33,441 nt of DNA from an uncultured Bacilli bacterium (GTDB taxonomy: Bacteria > Bacillota_I > Bacilli_A > RF39 > UBA660), in assembly GCA_934101225.1 (NCBI GenBank), contig CAKOQK010000014.1, positions 1-33,441 on the forward strand. The letters run 5' to 3'. This document shows, piece by piece, positions 24,795 through 32,509 of this stretch. A program made the translations under genes and the position numbers. Under the pieces are notes generated by a model that was not told the origin of the DNA, made no database searches, and saw only the letters and a program-made list of their open reading frames with translations. The first letter of the stretch is position 1, and each line of letters starts with the position of its first letter.

Positions 24795-25112
24795 TTATCT
24801 TCTGTGAGCAGAATTAATTTTTTCATTTTTTATTTTATTTTTTAAATCATAATCATATTGTAAATCATCTGATTTTGCTATTTCTTCAAAAATTGCATCA
24901 TCTAATTCATAAACTTTTCTAATATTTGTTTGTTCTTTTGGGTTTAACTTAGAGAATGCTTTTGAAAATTCTTTATATATGTGGTTATATTCCATATCAT
25001 TTTCATCTAAAGACCTCAATCTAACCATTAATTCTAAGCAATTCGCATAGTCTTCACTATAATCAATTGAATCATCATTTAAAATTTTATTAATTTCATC
25101 TTCAATGTTCAT
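24795..25112 (-). CDS. Acidic hypothetical protein inside the heat-shock operon, 105 aa
   Basis: A 105-residue, mostly helical, acidic protein starting MNIEDEINKILNDDSIDYSEDY, with a strong AAAGGAG ribosome site. It lies 18 bases after grpE and 23 before dnaK, so it is certainly co-transcribed with them. No Cys, no membrane helix and no motif that I recognise; the last ten residues are basic (NEKINSAHRR). No equivalent is known to me in the standard hrcA-grpE-dnaK-dnaJ operons. Its place suggests a role with the DnaK system, but that is inference. Confidence 0.8.
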   Translation of the reverse strand: MNIEDEINKILNDDSIDYSEDYANCLELMVRLRSLDENDMEYNHIYKEFSKAFSKLNPKEQTNIRKVYELDDAIFEEIAKSDDLQYDYDLKNKIKNEKINSAHRR

Positions 25113-25130
25113 TGCAATACTCCTTTATAT

Positions 25131-25676
25131 TTATTCATTAACTTTAACCATTGCCGGACGAATTACTTTATCTTTATAGATGTATCCTTTTTGCAATACT
25201 TCTAATATTACGTTTGAAGGTTTATTTTCATCTTTTTCAGTTAAAACGGCTTGATGATAATTTGGATCAAATTCAATTCCTGATGCTTCAATTTCTTTAA
25301 CACCTAAATCAGTAAGTAACTTAATCAAATTAGTATAAATCATTTTAAATCCTTCAAGATATTTTTTAACTTCATCGCTTGCTTCATCTGAAATTTCTGC
25401 TTTTAATGCTCTTTCGAAATTATCAATGGTTGGCAATAAATCTTCAATTAATTCTTCATTTGAATATTTGTAAATATTTGCTATTTCATCTTCTTTTCTT
25501 CTTTTAAAGTTCATCATTTCAGCTTGAATTCTCATTGATTTTGCTTGCTCTTCAGATAATTTTGTTTTTAATTCTTCAATTTCTTTTTGTAGTTCATTAT
25601 GTTTATTTTCGTGTTTAATATTTTTTTCTTTTGAATCTTCTTCAACTACATTTTTCTTTTTATGTTCTTTTTCCAC
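25131..25676 (-). CDS. grpE: Nucleotide exchange factor GrpE
   Basis: GrpE releases ADP from DnaK. The 181-residue product has a charged, disordered N-terminus, a long coiled-coil (about 25-75, with EEQAKSMRIQAEMMNFKRRKEDE), and the beta domain ending in VLQKGYIYKDKVIRPAMVKV, which is the GrpE signature. The start is GTG (25674-25676), six bases after the hrcA stop, with AAAGG inside the end of hrcA. Confidence 0.96.
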   Translation of the reverse strand: MEKEHKKKNVVEEDSKEKNIKHENKHNELQKEIEELKTKLSEEQAKSMRIQAEMMNFKRRKEDEIANIYKYSNEELIEDLLPTIDNFERALKAEISDEASDEVKKYLEGFKMIYTNLIKLLTDLGVKEIEASGIEFDPNYHQAVLTEKDENKPSNVILEVLQKGYIYKDKVIRPAMVKVNE

Positions 25677-25682
25677 TTTGTT

Positions 25683-26672
25683 TCACCTTTCTAAGTAACT
25701 TTTTAAGTAGTTAAGAAGTGTAACTACTTTATCGTATTCCATTCTTTTTGGCCCTATTATTGCAATAGTTCCTTCTTCTCCAGCAATATTGTAACCTGTT
25801 TTAATAACTGTTACATTTGGATCAAATTCATTTTCTTCACCAATGTATATATTAATTCCTTCATCATCTGTTTCAATCTTCTTTACTAATTCAATATTTT
25901 CAAGTTTACTAATCATTCCCTTTATCTTATCTGGTTCGTCATATTCTGGTTGCTTTAAAATATTAGTTTTGCCTTGAAATAGAATATCAGAATTTTTTAC
26001 GGTAAAATCTTCAAAAGCTTCTTTAAATAATCTCATAATTGCTTCATGTTCTTTTATTTTTTTGGCAATTACCGGTTTTATTTCAAACTCTAATTTATCA
26101 TTAATGTTTGATAACTTGGTGCCAAATAATTCTTTATTAATTAGTTCACTTGTCTTAACTAATTCATTTATACTTATATTGTTTGGGATAATGAATTGTT
26201 TATTTTCAACATGACCTGAAGATGTAACAACTACGGCTACTATTTTATTTGTATCTAATGGGATAATACTTATTTGTTTTAAAGTATTATTTTCACTTTC
26301 TTTGCCTAAAATTACAGTTGTATAGTTAGTAATATCACTAATGATTTCCATACATTTTACGATACAATCACTGACTGGTAAATTCTTATTATTTAAAATA
26401 GTTTGTAATTTTAATACTTCTTCTCCAGTTAATTCTTTTGGTTTCATTAAATTATCAACATAATATTTGTATCCTGCTTCTGAAGGAATACGTCCGCTAG
26501 ATGTGTGAGTTTTTTCTAAATAACCTAAACTTTCTAAGAATGCCATATCATTACGAATTGTTGCACTAGAACATTTAAGCTTTTTTACTAAACTTTTTGA
26601 TCCGACAGGTCTAATTGTATTGATATATGTTTCGACAATCAATTTTAAAAGTTCGTTCTGGCGATTATTCAT
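25683..26672 (-). CDS. hrcA: Heat-inducible transcription repressor HrcA
   Basis: HrcA represses heat-shock operons by binding CIRCE. The 329-residue product has the N-terminal winged helix (MNNRQNELLKLIVETYINT, then CSSATIRNDMAFLESLGYLEKTHTSSGRIPSEAGYKYYVD) and the C-terminal dimerisation/GAF-like region ending with GPKRMEYDKVVTLLNYL. It ends in TGA. Two CIRCE elements lie immediately upstream, so it controls its own operon. Confidence 0.97.
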   Translation of the reverse strand: MNNRQNELLKLIVETYINTIRPVGSKSLVKKLKCSSATIRNDMAFLESLGYLEKTHTSSGRIPSEAGYKYYVDNLMKPKELTGEEVLKLQTILNNKNLPVSDCIVKCMEIISDITNYTTVILGKESENNTLKQISIIPLDTNKIVAVVVTSSGHVENKQFIIPNNISINELVKTSELINKELFGTKLSNINDKLEFEIKPVIAKKIKEHEAIMRLFKEAFEDFTVKNSDILFQGKTNILKQPEYDEPDKIKGMISKLENIELVKKIETDDEGINIYIGEENEFDPNVTVIKTGYNIAGEEGTIAIIGPKRMEYDKVVTLLNYLKSYLER

Positions 26673-26689
26673 TTAATCACTCCCTTTTA

Positions 26690-26716
26690 TTAGCACTCAT
26701 TTTTCCTGAATGCTAA
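26690..26716 (-). promoter_or_regulatory. CIRCE operator 1
   Basis: TTAGCACTC (26690-26698), nine bases, then GAATGCTAA (26708-26716). It has one mismatch to the CIRCE consensus in one arm and the standard 9-base spacer. It covers the predicted transcription start of hrcA. Confidence 0.93.
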
Positions 26717-26720
26717 TATC

Positions 26721-26749
26721 ATTATAATATTATGTTTAGCACTTGTCAA
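26721..26749 (-). promoter_or_regulatory. hrcA operon promoter
   Basis: On the minus strand -35 TTGACA (26744-26749), exactly 17 bases, -10 TATAAT (26721-26726): a consensus sigma-A promoter. The -35 lies inside CIRCE 2 and the start site inside CIRCE 1, so HrcA can block it at both ends. Confidence 0.85.
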
Positions 26750-26763
26750 TATATGAGTGCTAA
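26736..26763 (-). promoter_or_regulatory. CIRCE operator 2
   Basis: TTAGCACTT (26736-26744), ten bases, then GAGTGCTAA (26755-26763). One arm mismatch, and the spacer is 10 instead of 9 bases. Flanking T and A extend the symmetry by one base pair. Confidence 0.85.
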
Positions 26764-26800
26764 ATTTGTCAAAATTTTTTATTATTGTTTTTAAGCAAAT

Positions 26801-26823
26801 TAAAAAATCCTTATTTAAAGGAT
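26801..26823 (-). terminator. Terminator of the metallophosphoesterase fusion gene
   Basis: On the minus strand ATCCTT-TAAAT-AAGGAT followed by TTTTT, about 10 bases after the stop codon. Confidence 0.7.
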
Positions 26824-26833
26824 CCTTCAAACG

Positions 26834-28219
26834 TTATAAACTATATCTTTTATTGAATTTTTCAATTTGAGACATTGATGATCTTTCAAAATCGTTATCA
26901 AACTTATTTTCTTGATTTATTATATTGTCATTTTTATAATCTTCTATATTGGCAATATGTTCAACATTTAAATTATTATCTTTGTAATAATCATATTCTC
27001 CTAATATTATAGGTTTCTTTTTTAACATAACTTGTTTAATGTTTACATGACTAATAATTCCGTTTTTAAATTTCAATGTCATTTCTAAAACTGTTGGCAT
27101 GATCTGTAAAATATTTGATAAACTTGGAATCCATATTTCTAGCAACCCATTATTATAAATATCATTAATTTTAAATTTATGAGAATGACCATGCAATAAA
27201 ATAGTAGATTTTGTTGATGCTATGTGAATATTATCTACATGATGATGTAACAAAATACTGTCATTTTTAATATTAATTATACTATTGCAATAACCAGGTA
27301 TTATTATATCAGGACGATAATTGGCTGTTGCATACCGTAAATCAATATACGAACTATTTAACACTGATAAATCATGATTTCCTCCTACAGCAAAAGTTAA
27401 AATTGAGTCATCATGAGGATAATTTTCTAGAAAATATTTTATTTGTTCATAAGGCGATGTTATAATTTGCTTTCCTGGAGGAAATGCCCCATCAAGTAAA
27501 TCGCCAGCACACATAATAATATGAATTCCATTTTGTACACAATATTCAAAAGCTTTTGCTATTAAATCTTGACGAAATGCTTTATTACAGTAATGAAAAT
27601 CAGCTGTAGCAAGAATTTTTATTTTATCTTCATTTGTATCTGTAATTATTGTTGCTTCTAAATTTTTATTATTTGATTTTGATAATGATGATAATTCTGA
27701 TGCAGGAATATATTTAGTTAAACCATTTGAATAATATTTTCTTTGACAAGCTATGCCTAAATTCTTAAGTTCTAATAACTTTGCTGTTAATTCGAAAAAA
27801 GTGATATTTAACTGTTTGCATATATCTACATTTGAAACATTTTTATTTATTAAATCAATCAATGCTTTGTAATTATTTAAATCATAAATTGTAAAAGTTG
27901 GAATTGAAGATATTTCTACTTTTTTAGTATCTTCTTTTATGTTTTCTTGAACAATATTTTTAGTTTCTTCTTTTTCTTTAACAATATCTTTTTCTGCTTC
28001 TAATAAAGTTCTAATTTTAGGAATTAATACTTTATAAAATTGATAATGGTGTTTATTTTTGCTCCATTCTTCTTTTGGACATGGATTATGTAAATCTTCT
28101 CCATATCTAATGGTTAATAATTCTTTTTCAGCAGGGCTTAAGTTTGCTATAAGATTATCTATAATTTCTTCAGTATATTCATTAAAATATTCATAAATTG
28201 TTTGCGGTTTTCTAGACAT
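26834..28219 (-). CDS. Sigma4-like HTH / metallophosphoesterase fusion protein
   Basis: A 461-residue three-part protein. Residues about 1-75 (YEYFNEYTEEIIDNLIANLSPAEKELLTIRYG) look like sigma factor region 4 or a similar helix bundle. Residues about 108-160 look like a winged helix (NVDICKQLNITFFELTAKLLELKNLGI). Residues about 199-400 are a calcineurin-like phosphoesterase with all metal motifs: DFH (207-209), GD (239-240), GNHD (280-283), HHH (325-327) and GHSH (344-347). The C-terminal 60 residues are Asn/Asp-rich. The ATG at 28217-28219 fits the AAGGA site better than the ATG three codons upstream. Substrate unknown; DNA or nucleotide processing are possible. Confidence 0.8.
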   Translation of the reverse strand: MSRKPQTIYEYFNEYTEEIIDNLIANLSPAEKELLTIRYGEDLHNPCPKEEWSKNKHHYQFYKVLIPKIRTLLEAEKDIVKEKEETKNIVQENIKEDTKKVEISSIPTFTIYDLNNYKALIDLINKNVSNVDICKQLNITFFELTAKLLELKNLGIACQRKYYSNGLTKYIPASELSSLSKSNNKNLEATIITDTNEDKIKILATADFHYCNKAFRQDLIAKAFEYCVQNGIHIIMCAGDLLDGAFPPGKQIITSPYEQIKYFLENYPHDDSILTFAVGGNHDLSVLNSSYIDLRYATANYRPDIIIPGYCNSIINIKNDSILLHHHVDNIHIASTKSTILLHGHSHKFKINDIYNNGLLEIWIPSLSNILQIMPTVLEMTLKFKNGIISHVNIKQVMLKKKPIILGEYDYYKDNNLNVEHIANIEDYKNDNIINQENKFDNDFERSSMSQIEKFNKRYSL

Positions 28220-28285
28220 ATAAATCATCCTTTTTGTTTATTTATATGTAATGTATCATAGCAAACATTTGTTATTAAGTCAATC

Positions 28286-28317
28286 AAAAAAGTCATATTA
28301 TGCATAAGACTTTTTTT
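28286..28317 (-). terminator. metG terminator
   Basis: AAAAAAGTC / GACTTTTTT arms with an inner TTATGCATAA palindrome, directly after the metG stop codon. Confidence 0.75.
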
Positions 28318-28319
28318 AA

Positions 28320-29963
28320 CTATTTTTTATTTAATTTATTCATAATACTTTTAGTTTCTTCATCATCGATACGATTAAATAATAATTCATTATTTACTAT
28401 TTTAATGTTACCTGTTAATTCTTTTTCTTGCCAGTTACTTTCTTTAGATATGTTTAACATATTAAGAATTTTTTCTGAGGTTTCACTTAAGAAAGGTCTA
28501 ATTAAGTTAGCTATATTTACAATCATATATGTACAAGTATAAGTTATATCGTTAAATTCTGCGATATTTTCTTTTACTTTGATCCATGGAGTATTTTCAT
28601 CATAATATTTGTTTCCTAAAGAAATGTAATCCATTACTTTTGATAACGCTGACTTTAATTCTCCTTTTTCAATTAGTTCTCCAACTTCTTTATAAGTTTT
28701 TAAAGTTGTTGCTTTTATTTTAGAATCTACTTTTCCTTCGGTAATTATACCTTCAAACTTTTTATTTATGAATGAGAAATTACGATTAATAAAGTTTCCT
28801 AACGTTCCAACTAAGAATTTATTATGAACAGTTATCATTTCTTCAATTGAACAACTAATGTCTTTAACTTCAGGACCATTAAAAATAAAGTAAAATCTTA
28901 ATGTATCTTTATTAAATAATTCTAATAATTCGTTAACTGATATTAGATTTCCTTTACTTTTACTCATTTTTTCATTATTTAAATTAACATATGCTGATGA
29001 AATTATATAATCAGGTAATCTATAATTATCACCTATTGCTAGTTCAAGAGCTGGAAAAATTGTTGTATGGAAAGGAATGTTGTCTTTTCCGTGAACCATA
29101 TAAACTCTCAAATTTTGATTATTATCCGATAATACTTCATCGGGATTTAATCCTCTTTCACGTAATACCTTATCGGCTGTACTTAAATAACCTAAAACAG
29201 CCTCAATCCATACATATATTCTTTTGTTTTCGTAGCCTTTAACTGGTACTTCAACACCCCAGTCAAGTTCTCTAGTTGTTGCTCTTTCTACTAAACCATC
29301 TATATATTTTTGAGTTTCACCAATAGCGTTTTTACGCCATTTATCTTTATTTTTATCTAATAGTTTTTGTAATTCTTCTTTAAATTCTGGTAATTTAAAA
29401 TATAAATGTTTATTTATTTTAGTTGTTAATAAGCTACCACATGTTTTACAATGTTTATTTAATACTTGACTTGGATCTAATGATGCTAAACAATTATCAC
29501 ATTGATCACCAGTAGATTCTCCACCACAATTTGGACATATTCCAACAATTTCACGATCTGATACAAATTTATTACATGTATCACAGTAATCTTGTTCAAT
29601 TTCTTTTCCATAAATATATCCATTATTAATCATTTTTAAAAAGGCATTTTGAACATATTTTTTATGATAATCTGTCATTGTTGCAGTATATAAATCGTAA
29701 TTAAAGCCAATATTATTAAATGTTTTAACAAATTCTTCATGATAAAAAGTTGCTATGGCTTGTGGTGTAGTTCCTTCTTTTTTAGCTCTTTCAGTTATTG
29801 GAGTTCCATGACAATCAGAGCCTGATACATAAATAACATTATCTCCACACATTCGGTAGTACTTTGCTATAACATCTCCTGGCAAAAGGGCTGCTAAGTG
29901 TCCTACGTGTAAATAATAATTAGCATATGGCCATGCGCCACCTATTAAAATATCTCTTTTCAT
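28320..29963 (-). CDS. metG: Methionyl-tRNA synthetase, two-zinc-knuckle type
   Basis: MetRS charges tRNA-Met. The class I motif HVGH is at 19-22 and KMSKS is present (NNEKMSKSKGN). The connective peptide has four Cys pairs: CDTC (127-130), CPNC (143-146), CDNC (155-158) and CKTC (172-175), so two zinc knuckles. This is the archaeal/E. coli-like form and not the simpler form usual in Bacilli. The anticodon domain is complete, but the protein ends at 547 without the C-terminal EMAP-type tRNA-binding domain. AAGGAG overlaps the end of a 31-aa ORF upstream. Confidence 0.95.
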   Translation of the reverse strand: MKRDILIGGAWPYANYYLHVGHLAALLPGDVIAKYYRMCGDNVIYVSGSDCHGTPITERAKKEGTTPQAIATFYHEEFVKTFNNIGFNYDLYTATMTDYHKKYVQNAFLKMINNGYIYGKEIEQDYCDTCNKFVSDREIVGICPNCGGESTGDQCDNCLASLDPSQVLNKHCKTCGSLLTTKINKHLYFKLPEFKEELQKLLDKNKDKWRKNAIGETQKYIDGLVERATTRELDWGVEVPVKGYENKRIYVWIEAVLGYLSTADKVLRERGLNPDEVLSDNNQNLRVYMVHGKDNIPFHTTIFPALELAIGDNYRLPDYIISSAYVNLNNEKMSKSKGNLISVNELLELFNKDTLRFYFIFNGPEVKDISCSIEEMITVHNKFLVGTLGNFINRNFSFINKKFEGIITEGKVDSKIKATTLKTYKEVGELIEKGELKSALSKVMDYISLGNKYYDENTPWIKVKENIAEFNDITYTCTYMIVNIANLIRPFLSETSEKILNMLNISKESNWQEKELTGNIKIVNNELLFNRIDDEETKSIMNKLNKK

Positions 29964-29979
29964 TTTCTCTAATCTCCTT

Positions 29980-30075
29980 TTAATAACTAAATATGTGAAT
30001 TATAAGCATTGCTATAATTAAAATAAAAATTATAATGGCAGATATAATGTATATCCATCTTTGATACTTCTTCAT
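29980..30075 (-). CDS. Single-pass membrane microprotein, 31 aa
   Basis: ATG (30073-30075) to TAA gives 31 residues: a basic start (MKKYQRW) and one Ile-rich hydrophobic helix. Only GTGAT precedes the ATG, and TATAGT ends about 10 bases before it, so the leader may be almost absent. Its stop codon overlaps the metG ribosome site, which suggests coupling. Not a Met-rich leader peptide, so attenuation by methionine is unlikely. Could be a chance ORF; moderate confidence. Confidence 0.5.
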   Translation of the reverse strand: MKKYQRWIYIISAIIIFILIIAMLIIHIFSY

Positions 30076-30157
30076 AAAATCACAACTATATTCTATCAAA
30101 TTGACTATAAAATGTAAAATGTTTATTATTTATAGAACTATTCAAATTCATATATTA

Positions 30158-32344
30158 TCATTTCTTTAAATAACTTTTCACAACATTATTAGTGTATTTA
30201 CTAAAGAAATAATTATGAATTGCTGTTTCAAATGATTTATAAGCTTTTTTATAATAGTATTCACTAGTTTTTGAATTTAATTCCAAATCTACCCATGCAT
30301 TATAAGGAAAATAATCTTCTAATTTATGAATTTTATTATCATTATCAATTAAAGATATATCCTTAAAAATATCAAGCCATAAATACGAAAAATTACATTC
30401 TTGTTCTATTATTAGTCTATATTTTTCAATTATTTCTATTAAATTATGAAAAATACTTTCAAAAGCATAATTAATTTTAACTTTTTCTTCAATAAACAAA
30501 AACGCATCTTCTTTTAGTATTATACTTTGTCCTATTTGAACAAAAAAATCATATAAATTTTCTGTTTTTTGTTTAGTATAATAAAATATACCTTTTTCTT
30601 CTATAATATTTATTGACATATCCTTAAAATTACAAGGGATTATTACTTTACATTTGCCTGATATATTTCTTAATTCTTTATTAGTTATTATAAATAATAA
30701 ATTAATAGATCTTGTATCCTCAGGAATTGCGAATGTTATATTTTCGTTTTCATTCATTAAGAAATGAAAATCTTTGTTTTCGGGATTAAAATATATTGGT
30801 TTATTTTTATCATAGTAATATAATTCTATAATATTTTTATTTAGCATTCCTTGTTCGAAATCAAATAATATATTAGGTATTATATTAAAATCGGGTTTAC
30901 ATATTAATTGATATATATCGAATAAACCTTTGTTACGATTATAATAATCGATAAAATGATTAATTTTAAAGTTTGAATCATCATTATCGTTTTTAACATT
31001 TTTTGTATTAATATCATACAATTTTTTTATGCCTAAAACCAATTTTAGGTAATCAAGTTGATTGACTTCATTATTTAACACAGATTCATAAAAAAAATAT
31101 TCTTTTAAATTATTGAAATAATTTACTAGTCCATCTTCATAATCTAAAGATAATAACATTTCTAAATGGATGTGTATAATCCTTTCATTTCGGGTATTAG
31201 CGGCATAGTAGGGATTAGGAAACATGTCATTACTTTTAGTCATTGGCTTGTAATTAATTGCATATAGAATACTATCAACAATACTATCAGGATATGTTTT
31301 ATTACTTTTAAATATTGGTGATTGCTTCATTTTAAGTATTTCTACTTTTGATTCAATAATTTGTCTATAAAATTTTGTTTCTTCTTTTGTTACAGGTCCA
31401 TCCACGTAATAAACGGTAAATGATGAACAGTTTAGAGGAAAATACGTATATACATTAAATATTATTTGATACAAGTCTTCAAAGTCTTCTTTAATTAATT
31501 TATTTCTGCCATATTTATAGAATATATTATAATACATTTTGATTTTCATTAAATTATCTATTATTTCTTGCTGCATTTTTTTATCATTTATTTCGCTATT
31601 CGCAATTAGATCTAATTGTTCTTTTAATTTATCTATTAAATCTTTATTTTCATATATAAATTCATCTATAAGTATTTCCATATATGTTGTTTTATCTATG
31701 ATTGATGTATTATCATTTAAAGTAATTGAAGGATTAAATAAATCTTTATAATCTTTTTCTACTTCGTCGTGTCTATTTTCTAATTCTTTTTTCGTACTTT
31801 TATCGATATTTTTTGGATAGTTTGCAATTGCACAAGCACAGTAATCAGTTATTTTTTGGTCGGCGATAACAAACATATTGTTTGTAATATTAATTTGATA
31901 ATCTAGGGCTTTTAATATGTTTATTTTTCTTTTTCCTAAAACATATAATCCCATATGTTTAGTTAAATATTTTTTAGCTTTTCTTAGCTCACATAACGCA
32001 ATGTATTTGTATTTTAGTGTATTATTTAATTCAGTTATTTTATGAGAATAATACACTAATTTTTTACTATCTATTATTGAATTAACAATATTACCAAAAT
32101 GTTCATTATGCATAATATCTAGGGCTAATTCTTGATACATTTTTATTTCATTAAATAGTTCATTATCTAAGTTAATATAATTATCTTCATTTTCGTAAAA
32201 TTTTAGATATTCTTCTTTAAGTTTATTAACATATTCTTGTTCTTCAGGAGTTAATTCTTCAAATGAAGGTATTTTAGAATAGGTATTATTAACTATATCT
32301 GTATTAAACATTTTTTTCTTTTTAAATAAATAACTCCAAAACAT
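30158..32344 (-). CDS. Unknown large protein, 728 aa
   Basis: A 728-residue protein with AGGGG at a good distance from its ATG. It begins with a short basic aromatic stretch (MFWSYLFKKKK). Residues about 30-330 are charged and helical, probably coiled-coil, including a segment rich in Lys/Glu/Leu near 230-300. Residues about 530-640 look beta-rich (ITFAIPEDTRSINLLFIITN). Cys are few and there is no P-loop, nuclease or protease motif. Asn, Tyr and Ile are very frequent, as expected at this base composition. No family recognised. It is flanked by gaps on both sides, so it is likely its own transcript. Confidence 0.75.
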   Translation of the reverse strand: MFWSYLFKKKKMFNTDIVNNTYSKIPSFEELTPEEQEYVNKLKEEYLKFYENEDNYINLDNELFNEIKMYQELALDIMHNEHFGNIVNSIIDSKKLVYYSHKITELNNTLKYKYIALCELRKAKKYLTKHMGLYVLGKRKINILKALDYQINITNNMFVIADQKITDYCACAIANYPKNIDKSTKKELENRHDEVEKDYKDLFNPSITLNDNTSIIDKTTYMEILIDEFIYENKDLIDKLKEQLDLIANSEINDKKMQQEIIDNLMKIKMYYNIFYKYGRNKLIKEDFEDLYQIIFNVYTYFPLNCSSFTVYYVDGPVTKEETKFYRQIIESKVEILKMKQSPIFKSNKTYPDSIVDSILYAINYKPMTKSNDMFPNPYYAANTRNERIIHIHLEMLLSLDYEDGLVNYFNNLKEYFFYESVLNNEVNQLDYLKLVLGIKKLYDINTKNVKNDNDDSNFKINHFIDYYNRNKGLFDIYQLICKPDFNIIPNILFDFEQGMLNKNIIELYYYDKNKPIYFNPENKDFHFLMNENENITFAIPEDTRSINLLFIITNKELRNISGKCKVIIPCNFKDMSINIIEEKGIFYYTKQKTENLYDFFVQIGQSIILKEDAFLFIEEKVKINYAFESIFHNLIEIIEKYRLIIEQECNFSYLWLDIFKDISLIDNDNKIHKLEDYFPYNAWVDLELNSKTSEYYYKKAYKSFETAIHNYFFSKYTNNVVKSYLKK

Positions 32345-32481
32345 ATATATTCCCCTTAAGTAAGTTATACTCTATCATAATCATTTAAAAAGCACAAGTT
32401 ATAGTTATTCCTTATACAAGTTATATGAAAAATTATGTGCTTGATATATTTTTTCATTAAGTAAAAATTCCTGTTATATAA

Positions 32482-32509
32482 AAATCTAAGATATTTTTAT
32501 CTTAGATTT
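32482..32509 (-). terminator. Terminator of the MoxR-like gene
   Basis: A perfect 12-bp stem AAATCTAAGATA / TATCTTAGATTT with a 4-base loop. The stop codon of the gene lies inside it. The flanking A tract gives a short T run on the minus strand. Confidence 0.75.
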
